Source: Candolleomyces eurysporus (lineage: Eukaryota > Basidiomycota > Agaricomycetes > Agaricales > Psathyrellaceae). Taken from it: a stretch of 64,000 nt of DNA. The stretch covers positions 40,355-104,354 of the forward strand of contig JANBPK010000760.1 of NCBI GenBank assembly GCA_027579435.1, read 5' to 3'. The notes under the pieces were generated by a model. The model was given only the letters and a program-made list of their open reading frames with translations, had not been told where the DNA came from and ran no database searches. A program made the translations under genes and the position numbers. This document shows positions 32,239 to 44,039 of the stretch, in pieces (the stretch's first letter is position 1; each line of letters begins with the position of its first letter).

Positions 32239-34785
32239 ATGCCTCATAAGGATGACGATAAGAAGTGGAATCTTTCTCTACCACCCATCATGCCATCGAC
32301 TAAGGCGACAAGGAGCGTCGATTTCGTTTCTCCTCCAAGCAGCATTCCGTCCTTCCTATTCAGCTCAACCATTCGTTTACTGTGTTTACGATGCATTCTA
32401 GTGGCAGGAACGATCTCGATGTCTTACGCAATTTACCGCCAAGAGGTATCAGGAGCCATTATCTTCGCTTTAGTTGTGCTACACCACTTGTTGAGGTAAG
32501 TTCACCTCTTCCACTTGACCCTGAATAATCGTGGCCGTCTAACTGTGCCAGTGCGTTTGGACCGCGCCTCATCCCTTTATTCACTTGGCTGGATCTGCTC
32601 CTGATGCTTGCTGAGCTGGCCTGTGAGTCCACGTTCGCGATGCTATCTTCGAAAACCCGAGGGTTCATTTTACTCAAATTCTAGTTGGAATCTTCAATAT
32701 TGTAAAACTCTCGCCATTTGCGAAGTTCTATAAATGGTCGGCAAAACGGGTCATAGGAGGGATCTTCAACATTTGGCTATTAACGATCATGCTTGCAGTG
32801 TTGCTGTGCGCCAAGTTAATTCAATTGGTTGATGCTCGAGGAAGCACGTTTTCCCAGCGGTTGGATATTTTGAGGGATCGAGCCAGCGATGCCCCGGGAC
32901 AGGAGAGGCTTAGGCGGCTCAACAGTGGAGGGTCAATTTCATGGTGGAGGTATCCAGTTCACGTTCTCTTTGGGAGGAAAATTTGGGAGCGAAAACTACC
33001 GTGCGTACTTTGGGTCGTCCCTCGCATAATGAGCTGACAAAGGTCCTTTGGCAGAGGCGAGCTCTTCTGGATCGCCTTCCTTCGTGGACTTCTAGCGCTT
33101 CTTGTCATAGCCAGTCTAGCCATTTTCGGTCTCTTCGAAATAGTCCTTGACCCCGTCAGCGAAACGGGTCTTACTCCGCACAGAGTGTTTCGCAGTGAAC
33201 GCCTCCCTCTTACTTTGGACAGCACAGCCCCCGTTGTCTGGAATCTTATTGTGGTGCGTGCACGTATTCGAAATTTGCGTCTCAAGATCGCGTTCCTCAA
33301 TTATTTTCTTTCCATAGATGTGGGGTAAACAACCGCGTGCTCCGCGTACGCTCAGTGAATCGATCTCTCTTGAGCCTCTGTGGGATGGACCAAGGGGCCC
33401 CGAGTGCAAGTTTATCGAGGCTACGCGAGATATGCTTCCCGATTCCGTGGATTTGAAGTACCTCGAAGTTGCCATCTTTCACTGTCCACCTCGCGTCTCC
33501 ATTCCTCCAGGTGTGTTGATGGTTCTTGCTGGTTCTTACAACCGAATATCGCTGATAATATCATCGCAGAGAAAGCACATTCACTCCACCGGCTTTATGA
33601 AAATCACGCCGACAGACGTCCAAACCTCTTCCTGAGGGCAAACTTTGCGGGACTTATGGCTCCAGGGGTGCTGCCCAACACTCGCGCTGACATGATATCA
33701 AACTCCCTGAAGGTCTACTTAGCATTGACGAACAGCACCAGAGACGCGCTTTTGACGACTCGACCTATTCCTCTTTTACCTGGATCGAACTTGGTCGGGG
33801 TAGCGGACCTGATGGTGAGGCAACGGCTCAAAGTGAGAGAGTTTTCGACATTCGGGCTGTTTGACGTGAGTTAATTCACCATCCGTTGTGGTTTGTGGTC
33901 TCGAGAATCTAACTGATTGAGCAGCTGTATGACAACTTCATGATCGCCGACATATCATATACTGGCCCTGAAACATGGCCAGGAGCCAACAATTCACAGT
34001 CTCAAATTTCTGTCCCAACAGGAACCAACGTTTCGACGCTGCGAATCGCATGTCAAAAGGATCCTCGCGAGTGGACCGTGATACAAGATTATCGTAACAA
34101 ATCTGTCCTCGGGGGGATAGCGGCGGTTGGCGGTCTCGGGTCGTTCTTGAGCGTCTTGTTCGCCATTTGGTTTGGAAACTCGTTACTTGGGATCGTTTAT
34201 CGTAAGTCATTCGCATGTGAGAGGCATATAGCTCATGGTCACTCCTCCTTACACAAAGGCACAAAACCCCTAACTCCATTCGGTGCCTTTCACTACCTTG
34301 GCAACCAAAAGGCTTGTCTAATAACCTCGACAAACGAAAAGTACGGTGCTCTGCGGTCGGACCTCCAATCTCTCAAAGATAATCCGGGCCTCTTGACCTT
34401 CATGTTCGATACTCTGATCGACGTGGATATCGTCGCAGAAGAGCATCCACACAGGGTGAGTTCCAGGAAGAGACGAAAGGCAAAGCTGCGAGATGTTGAA
34501 CAGGATCGGAACACGGAGAAATATGGCGAGGACGAGGATGTAGGTGTAAGGGCCCAAGAATCGGAGGGGACAAGCGGCACGTCTCAAAGCTCAATACGAA
34601 GGGGGTCCAACAATAACAGCGCGGAGAGTCTCAGTAGTGACTCCGATAATGATCATGAAGCACAGAGGCCGCTGGAGTCAAGGTCAAAAGAGGCGATTGA
34701 ACCGTTGTTAGACGACAACGAGACACCACCCTTGGTCGCTACATCTTCATATTTGCAAGGTTCTCCGGGCAAGCAATTTTCCTAA
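32239..34785 (+). CDS. Eight-exon multi-pass membrane protein, uncharacterised
   Basis: My model joins 32239-32495, 32552-32622, 32685-33000, 33055-33253, 33318-33510, 33570-33865, 33925-34201 and 34259-34785, giving 711 aa with all phases consistent. The introns are 54-64 bp with GTAAGT, GTGAGT, GTGCGT or GTGTGT donors and branch sites such as CTAAC and CTGAC. Hydrophobic segments lie near residues 45-65, 69-85, 95-112, 130-155 and 225-250. After a ~250-residue polar domain (PRAPRTLSESISLEPLWDG, then RADMISNSLKVYLALTNST) comes a last pair-length segment near 503-536 (GGIAAVGGLGSFLSVLFAIW). The C-terminal ~175 residues are acidic, Ser-rich and probably cytosolic. I recall similar uncharacterised proteins in other Agaricomycetes. 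No catalytic motif is visible. The start could also be Met18 (32290). Confidence 0.75.
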
Positions 34786-35039
34786 TCTAGTTTAATCCAA
34801 CTTCCAAACAAGTCTGATGCTTCGACGGTCCATCAACGGTTATAGTAGTCAAACGTCAAGTTTCTCTTCGTTCTCAAGTCGTTTATTTTATCTCAGAGTT
34901 AGACAGCCATCCTTTCCTTGCCCTTTCTTGAAATAAAGCCCGCGTGATGCAATATCTTAGACTTCCTAGTACAGTACTGTTTGTTGTAACTAGCTCTGGT
35001 GATCACAAGGCTTTGGAACTCTCAGCAATTGCAGTGTGC
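34786..35039. terminator. Probable 3' UTR of the membrane protein gene
   Basis: T-rich sequence after the stop. AATAAA occurs at about 34932, a possible poly-A signal. Confidence 0.4.
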
Positions 35040-35880
35040 TGAGGTCGAAGCCCGGCACGGTAATTGAGTTGAGGGACGTTCTTGCATGAATTGATGCTTG
35101 AACTACCATCCATTCTCGCAACTGGAAATGAACCCTCCCTTTGTGTCTATGAATGGGGTGGAGAGACTAGCGCAGCTAAGCGCTACAGGCCATATCTGAC
35201 GATCCCCATTCAGACGATGCCGATATTCAGTTTCATCTTCAAAGATCCTCGACACGTCGGAGATGGGAGGAATGTGATCAGCTTTGCAGTTGCAGTCGTT
35301 GGAGTTCAAAGCCACACGAGACTATTTAACGGCTCCATCGTCACTTTGGGATAGCTTCTCGGACCTTCCCAAGTTGACGATGCTTCGAATCGAGAACCTC
35401 GTCATTGAGGATTTTGTACGATTTATGGACAACAATCCTGCTGCGATCGAAGATGTCCCCTGGCTCACCTTCGACGAGGCTCCGAATGAGTCTCATAGTA
35501 AGGAGAAAAAGACCGCCTCGTCTTTCCCTCGCCGCTTCGCCGCGCTCAAGTGTCTGTTCTTCGAAGGCATTGCATTCTATCCATCTCCTTCAGGAAAGTT
35601 CACTATTTGTCCATTTAGTTCAAGTTGACATTGAAATAAGTTTTAATCGTTACATTAAATCATAGAACAGGTTCAGTGAAGTAGCACATCAATCCTCGGT
35701 TTTGAGTTGAGATACACGGAGGATGGGATCGAAGCAGTATTCAAGTTCTTTACAAGCGAATGCCTGAAGAAGTTTGGTTTGAGGAGCAGATCTGAGGCGC
35801 ATACTGGAACTGAAATTACGATAAACAACTCAGCGATGAAGATACGGGTATTTTAATTTCCTGCTGTGCACCAGCTTTGT
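35040..35880 (+). pseudogene. LRR/F-box-like gene remnant
   Basis: The frame 35284-35628 reads LQSLEFKATRDYLTAPSSLW, then DLPKLTMLRIENLVIEDFVR, then FPRRFAALKCLFFEGIAFYP. Further coding-like sequence follows downstream in another frame (YTEDGIEAVFKFF, then LKKFGLRS). The spaced Leu pattern is that of the LRR-like half of basidiomycete F-box-type proteins. Upstream (35082-35280) the frame is broken by stops. There is no complete start or end. It is a decayed or fragmentary gene; the family assignment is by Leu pattern only. Confidence 0.4.
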
Positions 35881-36740
35881 TTTGGACTGTGTTCTCCATT
35901 TAAGTATCGGGCAAAATTAGCAATTCGACGGTGCACGGCAACAATCTTTACCCTCAGCTTGTTCCCTCGCACCCGATATCCATTGAATGGATGTTGGCCT
36001 GTTTCACTACTGGATAGAATACACGACTTCTACATTGCCTAGGGTCCCACTCAGAGTCTTACGCTAGAATCGTTTTTACCGCGCATCAAGATTTCTGGAC
36101 AGAAACGACCAGAAACCCTATGGGACCTAATGCCTACATAAGGGGACTCACATGTCTTTCATCGCCGCACTGGTAAGCCGTTACCCTCGATTGTTTTCAA
36201 GTCCGAATCACGAAGTTCACATCACCCTTAGTGGGTTTTTCCAAACTCAGGTCACCGTGGAATAAGGGAGCCTAATTTTGGCCATTCCTTGATGGGGATG
36301 GAGACGCTCTCAAGGGACATGGTCATCGACAACAACAAACGTTATCACAAAATTTCACATCAGTTCACCTTGCCCTACTGTATATCGTCCCAAGGATAAA
36401 TGGGAACGGAACGAGAAACCAACGAAACTCCGAATATGCGCCACGCAAGACGCCGGGCGCTAAAAGCTTTGCATGCGATGGTCGCATCAGAAACACTGGA
36501 GTTTTCGCTATGTCAAAATAAACAAGAGAAACTTCGCCGTGCGTAAACAGATCTCCAAACGTTGAGTAAGTCGTATTGGCCCTCATGCATGCCGATGCCG
36601 CCCGTCGGGAGGCGCATCACTTTGACTCAGATATTACATAGCACGGCATCAGGTCCCCGATAATGCCGTCAGTGTTACGGATGATCTTTCATCGATCATC
36701 CTTGACCACACCGACCTGTCCCAAGGTGGCGGGAACGTGT
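35881..36740. other. Intergenic region
   Basis: No gene or repeat recognised. A 73-codon minus-strand frame (36586-36365) has no support. Confidence 0.4.
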
Positions 36741-36747
36741 TTCTCGA

Positions 36748-36755
36748 TATATAAA
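36748..36755 (+). promoter_or_regulatory. TATA box of the DUF4246 gene
   Basis: TATATAAA, 102 bases before the ATG at 36857. Confidence 0.6.
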
Positions 36756-36856
36756 TGAGCACGTAAAGGTTTGGCCATCCTCAAGCAACGTCCTCTCCTG
36801 AGTTTACCACCATCCCTATTTGCCTGCCAAGTTTCATCCGTCGATCTTCGACTACT

Positions 36857-38886
36857 ATGCTCATCAACCCCACCGCAGTCATTAAGAAAGCTGGAAATGG
36901 TTACCCTTGCAGCTGGACGCCTGAGGAATCGGACGCTGAGTACCGAGGCGAGCCGTTCCCCAATGCTCTCGTTCAGGTTGGGTCCGAGGGTGCTGTGTGA
37001 TTGTGCTCGGCTCGCTTAGGGTGTGGACGAAGGCTGACTATGTCTACAGGCTGCAGCCTATCACTCTTCGCGAGCTGACGATGCTGCGATTCATGAACCA
37101 GGTTACGGATAAGCCTGGATGGACGACAAAGGTACTGTACTCTATGACCCGTGTTCATCACCCTCGACTGATTGAGACCCACATTCGTTGGCAGGTATTC
37201 GACGACACTATCATCGCCAAATGGAAAAAAGAAAGCATTGGCCTTCCCGAAACCAGCATCGAGACCGAAATATCGGAGAAGATGTTCACTTATTGCATCT
37301 CAGAATTGCAACACCTCGCAAAGGAGCACCCTACCTCGCCCAACGGCGCCATTTGCATTTACAGTGGAGATGTATACAAGTCGGACACCGCAGTATCTGA
37401 GGAGACCAAGCTGGCCTTACAAAAAGCCGTCAAGGTCCTCGAAGACGTGCCAGCATCACAGAAAGACTGGCACCCAGGCTCAGATGGCAAAGTGCTCGAC
37501 CTCGTCCACCCCAGCCTGTTTCCGTTGATCTATGGCAAATCCAAGGTTCTACCCGTCGGTGCTCGTGTCACGACCCTGGAAGACTGCATCAAGAGGTGCG
37601 GCGAAGGGGATGTTCTCAACGTGGAGACTTCAGATCGTTTGACAGACGAGAACCCTTGGAGTGACAAATTCCAGTGGCTCCCATGTGAAGTCGACATTTC
37701 GGGAGAGAAGCCGAGAATTCTAACCTACATCAACAACCTTCATCCTGAGCACCATCGCGAGTTGTATGGTCTCGTCGAGGATATCATCCATGCGTCTATT
37801 CCACTCTGGGAAAGGACCCTCATTACTGAAGACGACGTGCGCTCTATTTCCCGGCGCATAGAGTATACCTTCTGTAGCTACAACCCTGACCCTGAAGAAT
37901 GGCCGGAGGAGGAGCAGCTGCAACAGGAAGAAGGGGAAGACGAAGATGATTTCTGGGATAGGAGGCAAGAGTGGATCCGACAGACGAGGGTGGTTGAGCA
38001 ACCTGAACCCGAAGAACAATTCAAACCATCTATTCTCGAACGCGAGCCTTTGAATTTCAAGGAGGAATTTGGGGATTTACCGCTACAGGTCATCGTGAAA
38101 TTAGCGAACATCGAGTTGACACCGGAGAAGCCAGAGTATGGGGGTGGGACGTGGCATGTCGAAGGGAAGAGGGTACGTTTCTTCATCTGTCCAATGTCGG
38201 CTTCTGAATTGAGAATCATAGCTGATACACATGCATTTGGTTTTCATCAGAACGAATCCATCTGTGCGACCGCTATCTACTATTATTCCTGCGAAAACAT
38301 CACCCCTTCATCCCTTGCCTTCCGTCAACAATCCGATGGCGACTTCTTCACCGACTTTCCTTATCAACAAGGTCAGCACGACTTCCTCGAAGCCGTATTC
38401 GGCCTCAGCAACTGGAGCGACAGTATCCAAGATATTGGCTCCGTTGATACACGTGAGGGTCGCCTCATCACCTTCCCCAACATTCTGCAACACCAAGTCC
38501 AACCCTTCAAACTCGCCGACCCGACTAAGCCAGGACATAGGAAGATTCTCGCCCTTTTCCTGGTGGATCCCAATCTTCGGGTCATAAGCACCGCCGACGT
38601 TCCGTGTCAGAGACAAGATTGGTGGTGGAACGAGATGTTGAAGGCAACCTCGGCGCCGTCCAACTCGTCAAAGAAACTGTCTTTCGCCGACGCCAAAGCC
38701 GCTGCAGGAGTCCATAAACTTCCTCCCGAGTTACAGAAAATCGTGTTCGACGGCGTGGACGATTTCCCGATCAGCATGGACAAGGCTAAGGAGTATCGAG
38801 AGCATTTAATGGAGGAAAGGAAGAAGTTTGTGCTGGAGCACCAAAGAGAGTTTGCTGCCCATTCACTCTCTCTTTGCGAGCATTAG
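36857..38886 (+). CDS. DUF4246 protein, putative Fe(II)/2OG-type oxygenase fold
   Basis: The model joins 36857-36996, 37050-37131, 37195-38172 and 38251-38886, giving 611 aa. Introns 2 (63 bp) and 3 (78 bp) are multiples of three without stops, so one long frame reads through them. Removing them restores family-like sequence (DKPGWTTK-VFDDTII and TWHVEGKR-NESICATAIYYY). Intron 1 (GTGATT, branch CTGAC, TACAG) is my best phase-consistent choice; a different 5' exon is possible. Family marks of DUF4246 (PF14033) are LTLRELTMLRFMN-like LQPITLRELTMLRFMNQ, NNLHPEHHRELY, TWHVEG and HRKILALFLVDPN. His395-x-Glu397, His481 and Arg497 are spaced like an iron-binding triad and a 2-oxoglutarate-binding Arg; this is inference. 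A Glu/Asp-rich insertion lies around residue 315-330. The role in fungi is unknown. No obvious partner gene is adjacent. Confidence 0.85.
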
Positions 38887-39890
38887 ATACATAACACATC
38901 AGACATCAACTCCCCATTTTTCAAAGCGCTTAATATCCGCTTGACTTTGACTCGTTGTGTTGGGTATTGCTTTCCTATTTGCTTTTTTCAGTCCCATTTC
39001 TCACTGCATCAGTATCCTGTTTAGTTGATAATACATATCACGGATTTCCTGTGAATCAAACACTCNAAAAAAACGAAAATAAAAAATATGAAATGACCAA
39101 CATAACCGCTCTAGAGCTGATTCTTGCCACGTATACTTTAAAAAGAAGGGATGGAGTTGATGCATCTCGTCACGGAGCGGTGTTGTGTACTATGTAAAGG
39201 AGACCTCAAGGCCCCTTTGCGATCTCCAACCAAAGCTCCGTTTCTTTCTTCGGTGTCATACACCCTAGATACACCAGTTTCAAGGTCGCAGACAGATCAG
39301 TTGGGTCCTCTTGTGTCCGCGTCTCCGCAGTAGGAATCGAGGTGAAGTCTGAGGTGGGATTGGGAATGCATAGACGGTCGAAGGGTGAGGTCACAGGCCC
39401 GAAGGGCTAAATTCCAGTTCGTAGTCTAGGTAGGCTACGTCATATCTCATTCGTCGGTCATCCAAGAAAGGTGACACGAAGATCGGGGAAGGTTCTGCTG
39501 GACACTCGAGTAAAAGGAGGGCGTATTACGCTCATCTTCTTCTATGTCTTCCAGCCAAACAACAAGAGAACCTGGTTCCAAGTTCAAACCCATAGCTATA
39601 ATGTCTTCTCCCTGCTTGAACGAGTCTTGCTGTGGTGTCATAAAGCACCGCTGTGATTTCGAAGCGGGTTGCGGAGTTTACTTCAATCGCTTCCTCTTAC
39701 CTTGCCTCTTCTCATCTCAACCATTCCTCTTCGTTTTCGTCTTCCTCCCGCTGCTTTATCTTCCCCCTCTTCTTGCGGCTAGTCAACGATGGAGTTCGAT
39801 GTTCCCAACGTCAGACGACGACTGGTACTATATGGTATATGCGATATGATATACGCGAATATGACGGCAAAGAGGATCCTGTCCGAGACC
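38887..39890. other. Intergenic region
   Basis: 3' flank of the DUF4246 gene, then unassigned DNA. One N borders an A run at 39066. Short frames only. Confidence 0.4.
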
Positions 39891-39927
39891 CGGGGCGCTG
39901 CAGCCATCGTGAGGCTGCCGCCCCCCT

Positions 39928-39980
39928 TGCCGCCTCTCACGCGGCAGCTCGGGGTTCGATTCCCCGTATCCGAAGTTTTT
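39928..39980 (+). tRNA. tRNA-like 3' half (possible tRNA-Glu-CTC remnant) with Pol III terminator
   Basis: A perfect 5-bp T-stem with TTCGATT loop (39950-39966, containing the B box GGTTCGATTCC) is followed by TATCCGA, A, and then T runs at 39976-39980. Just upstream TGCCGC-CTCTCAC-GCGGCA forms a 7-base loop with T33, anticodon CTC and A37, as in tRNA-Glu. No matching acceptor 5' strand (TCGGATA expected) or D-arm with an A box precedes it. Another 7-base-loop hairpin sits at 39898-39916. So this is either a tRNA pseudogene or a tRNA-derived fragment, not a complete tRNA. Confidence 0.35.
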
Positions 39981-40239
39981 CCTTTTGANTCTAACCGCAT
40001 CTTCTTGCTCCCGCTCTCGACCTACTCGCCGTTGGGTATGCCCGTTCCCACCACCTTCCGCCCCTCGTCTTGCCGTCAACCTCAACGGTAACAATTCACA
40101 TCGAATCTGCCGCTAATACTCTAACGACGCATCCCCATGGATATTCCGGTCACCACTCGCTCGTGGGCCAAGCTTAAGCGACTGAGGTCCTCACCATCTG
40201 CCTGCGAATTCTCCCAGACCTCCGATACGCAGCCTATTA

Positions 40240-42860
40240 GCCCAGCCCTCTTGTGATAGGTATGGAATTTCTCAGCGACCTTGAGTTACCCTCAGGCACG
40301 CGGGTACGTAGGCATGACCGCAGCGGACGGAAGGTAGTCCAACTCACCTGCGAGTGCAGAAGGAAGAGGTTCATCGAACGAGGATAAAACTTCGATCTGT
40401 CTCCGTATACGGTGAGGTCGTGATAACTCCTCCGCAAAAGACTTATTCGTTCCAGCGTTCGACGAGCCTGTGCCAGCCCCTGGATGAGAACGTCTTTCCG
40501 AACATCGATCTTCGTCGCTAAAACATCGTGTCGGCATTGTCGAACAAGGCCGTGATAAAACTTGCCGAGAGCATGGAATGAGAACTAGTGAGACAGGTAA
40601 TCGATCGAGTTCGCGCAGTTCGGAAATTGGGGCAAGTCAATAGCTCAGCCCGGGCTATCCATCTAGAGGAAGAGGAAACGTGATCTCGTCAATTATATCT
40701 GACCAAAAAGAAGAATTGGAGGTACGCAATCATCAGTTCCACTTCTGATTAGCCCTACCTCTTTTCTTCAACGCGATACTTGCCCCACCCAAGTCACTTC
40801 CCTTACTCCCAAAATCCTGGTCGCCTCCCAATCCTTCCTCGTTTTCAAACTACCACGTCACCACTGCGTTCATCCGGCGCCCTATCATGGGTCTCTGTTG
40901 CTAATTTTGCATCCTGAAGCATTCAACAGCTTACCAACTATGGGATTCGACGAGGGACATCGTCTTCGCTGACAGCGACCTTCAATTCACACAGCCGAAC
41001 GAGAGGTGGGGAGTCAATCATCTTGAATGACCGAAAAACCGCGCAAGTTTATAAAAGAAAGAAATCATATTAATTCATAACTTGAAGACGAGGCCGAGAA
41101 TCGCACCACAGCTTCGATATTCTTCAACATTTTCCGCACAACAGATTGGTCGCAAAAAACATATGCCATCCTGTTCCTTGTCAATACACGCGTCCACCTC
41201 CCATCTCGAACCACCTTCACATCCTCAAAAACAGCATTCGTCCGTCCTCGCCTCAGCTCGTAGAGGCGAATCAAGGATCCAAGAGCATTCGCCGCGCCCT
41301 AAGCAGAATTCGCTGCCGGCGGGTTCGCCGCACCCGCAGCGGTCTTGGATGGGGTAGATTCGTTGGAGTCGGAAGCCTTCACGGGAAGCGCAGGAGCAGG
41401 TCGAACGCTCAACCCTTTTGTAAGACATCCATCCCTCGGAACAACCAAAATCTCAGCTCCTTCCCCTGACCACGCCAAGCTGGCAATCGGCTGACTCCTC
41501 AAACCGATAAACTCCATCACCACCGTTGTTCGCTGCTGCTTCACTCGCGCCTGATTTTCACTTGAAGCGTTGACGGAGGACAGGGAAAGGGCAACGACGT
41601 TCAAGTCTCTGTCGAGTCGCATTAGGCGAAACGGATCCCAGTTGCACCACTACTCACGCGTGAGAACTTCCGTCTTTTCCTTTCCTGACCGCTATCAGGC
41701 GTCGACAAGGCTTGATGACACCCCCACCTCCACTCGAGGAACTCGAAAAGAATCCTCGAGCTTACCTACTAGGATCGAACTTTCAGCGCCGACTCGTCCT
41801 GCTGCCCCGGTGGTTGGCGACCAAGCAGTTGAGTCGATCGAGCTGTTAATTTAATTCCTGGAAGCTTCCAACGCGATTCCACCAAGGACCTTCACACCTG
41901 AGAACATAGTTCCTCCAACCTTCGGAGCTGCACTACCAAACTTGCTTCGTCGGTTTCTTCGGTAAGTTTGAGCCGATTAACAGGGAGAGCGACAGATTGG
42001 AGGGTGATGAGCCTGAACCCTGCGACGAGGACGACCAATCCTTCCAATGGAGTATGCCAAGTTGACTTGAGTAGGCCAATGCGAAAGTGCGAACACAGGG
42101 TGAGGGAGGTCACTGGTAGTCTCTGATCGTACTCGTTGAGTGCCTTGAAGGATAAAAGAAGTAACAGGAGCTTGAGCAAAACTTGCAGAAGATGCCGATG
42201 AATAGGCAGACGATCGATACGAAGGTACTTGAGGTCCTAAAAACGCATCAGTCGTCGGACGGGGAGTCGTGACGGTTGCAAGACCCGATATGTTGGAACG
42301 AGGATATGCTGAAATGGGGATGCTGGAATACGTGGAGAGCTGGAGGCGAAGACGCCGACTGAAGAGAATGCACTGGCCAAAAGGGTGGTAATAGGTCCGG
42401 GTCCAACAAGAGTCGAGCCTGCGAGTCTGCGTTCAACAAGTAAAAGAAACCGATTCAGTGGGGCCCATAACGAGGAGAGCAGACATAGATTACTCACAAA
42501 ATACCCAACATCGTATTCATTCCATCCTCTCTCATGGGGTATGACAACAATACGCACCACCTTCTCAATTCCATACTCATTCCATTCCTGAGTATCGGTC
42601 TAACCGGGATCGAGGTTGAGTTGAGCACTTCGGTAACAGATGCCAAGTTCGACGTCTCCCCGATCTGAAAGCTGGATGCGCAACCGGGGATAGGAGGTGG
42701 ACTAAAGAGAGGTACAAGCGTCAGCGCGCGAACGTGATGAACGGAAGGAACAGAAATGAATGGAAAGGCCAATCGAGCGATGATTATCGTTCACGACGAT
42801 TCAAAATTCAAATCGACAGGACCCGTGGAATGGGCAGCGGAAATGAAGGAGGAGGCGCGA
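40240..42860 (-). pseudogene. BCAS3-domain/WD40-type gene, decayed
   Basis: Conserved pieces appear in order on the minus strand but in different frames. 42690-42500 gives SSFQIGETSNLASVTEVLNS, and a duplicated-looking KVVRIVVIPHERGWNEYDVG. About 42200-42080 gives VTSFILQGTQRVRSETTS, then HPVFALSH. 41850-41780 gives SSTAWSPTTGAAGRVGAESS. 41274-41065 gives I-RLYELRRGRTNAVFEDVK, then VRDGRWTRVLTRNR. These match the order I remember from fungal BCAS3-like beta-propeller proteins (WDCTNL..V.EVLN, FALSHRLLA, LRRGRT..VE.V.W..DGRWV..GTRKRTVHVFA). Several frameshifts, a stop-rich middle and loss of the FATNPYGG motif make an active product unlikely. The 5' and 3' limits are approximate. Confidence 0.6.
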
Positions 42861-43403
42861 CTGAGCACCTGTGATGTACGAAGAACGAGTCAAACAAGAA
42901 CAAAAAGTACTCGCCTTCCCCTCCCACACGCTCGCACCTCCCCTTGCCCACATCCGACCCTGTGCTTCGGCCTACGCCCAGAGCCTTTTCCATCTAGTAG
43001 TCGTCTAACCCATTCGCCCCTCTGTCAACTCCTATTTATATCATTCCCGAGAACAATCCGTACTTCGTTGTCCAGGTTTTTGAGCTGTTCGGGTTCGGCC
43101 CATCTGCACTGCGGGGTCAGTTCGGATCGATTTGGCGTGGTTGCAAGCGGGTCAGTAAAAGATGAGCAATGGAAGGAGAAACATAGGACAGAATCATCAG
43201 TAAACAGACAGATAGAGAGGCTTGAGGAAGGGAGGGAAGCAGGAGGTGCCTTTCGCTGAGAGGGAGAAGGGGCGGGAACTGTGGGAATAAATCCCAGATC
43301 GTCGGCATTCTCTGCCGTCTGTGGCTGTGATATCGATATTGCTCGACGAGAAAAGGTGTATTGCTCAACTGCTATACTACAGAGTACTTGATGGAACAGT
43401 CCT

Positions 43404-43789
43404 TCAAATGCCGCTAAAATCGATCAAAGGATATTCAGAACGCAGCCACTCAAGACCAGACTTCGCCGCATTATCCTTCGCCTTCTGCTTCTTTGAAGAG
43501 GATCCTTGGCCGACTACGACTCCAAGGTCGTTACCACTGGGGTCTACGACTGCGGCGAACCCGAAGTGAGCAGAACAGTCATACTCCGGACGACAGTGAG
43601 ACTCACATCTAGCTTCGGCAAACCATCTGTTTTTGTAGCCATTTGTCTCCTGCACACGGATGACTGGTCGGGCGGTATTACCCAATACTCGCTGAGCGGC
43701 ATTATTAAACCTCATGCAAGATCCTAGTAGAGCGTCGATGTCAGTATTGGGACGAGCTGAATGTGAAGCTGAGTTGCACCATCGGACAT
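43404..43789 (-). CDS. Small dsRNA-binding-domain (DRBM) protein
   Basis: The start is probably MSDGATQLHIQL (ATG at 43789). The first intron lies somewhere between about 43754 and 43712; its exact splice sites are not settled. The next exon, 43712-43607, gives NNAAQRVLGNTARPVIRVQE, then GYKNRWFAEAR. Intron 43606-43550 is 57 bp (GTGAGT, branch TGACT, CGCAG). The last exon, 43549-43404, gives FVDPSGNDLGVVVGQGSSSK, then KQKAKDNAAKSGLEWL. The W...A....P.G...G.G.G.SKK.AK..AA...L pattern is the C-terminal two thirds of a DRBM fold. Stand-alone DRBM proteins of ~70-110 aa are frequent in Agaricomycetes. Whether this one binds RNA is not shown. The tail is SEYPLIDFSGI. Confidence 0.65.
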
Positions 43790-44039
43790 GATAGGTTCGA
43801 GTAAGGGGGTGACAAAGTGGTCGACGGTCAACGAAATTGGGTGAGAGGCGAGGATTTGGAGGGTATGAATGCTGAAAAAGCGTACCCAGCTTTTAAAGCG
43901 TCTTCTCCAGCCATCTTCGCCCCAAAATACTCTTGGTTTGGGGAGCTGGCGTGACAGGCTAGAGTCATTTACTGACCGCGCGCCTGCTGTTCGATCCTTA
44001 ACGGTAAAATTCCATTCACTCAGTACGTACAATGCGAGT

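Noticed and set aside
37132..38250. One uninterrupted DUF4246 frame without introns
   Set aside because: Two segments with GT-AG borders (63 and 78 bp) interrupt conserved family blocks; removing them restores the family sequence.
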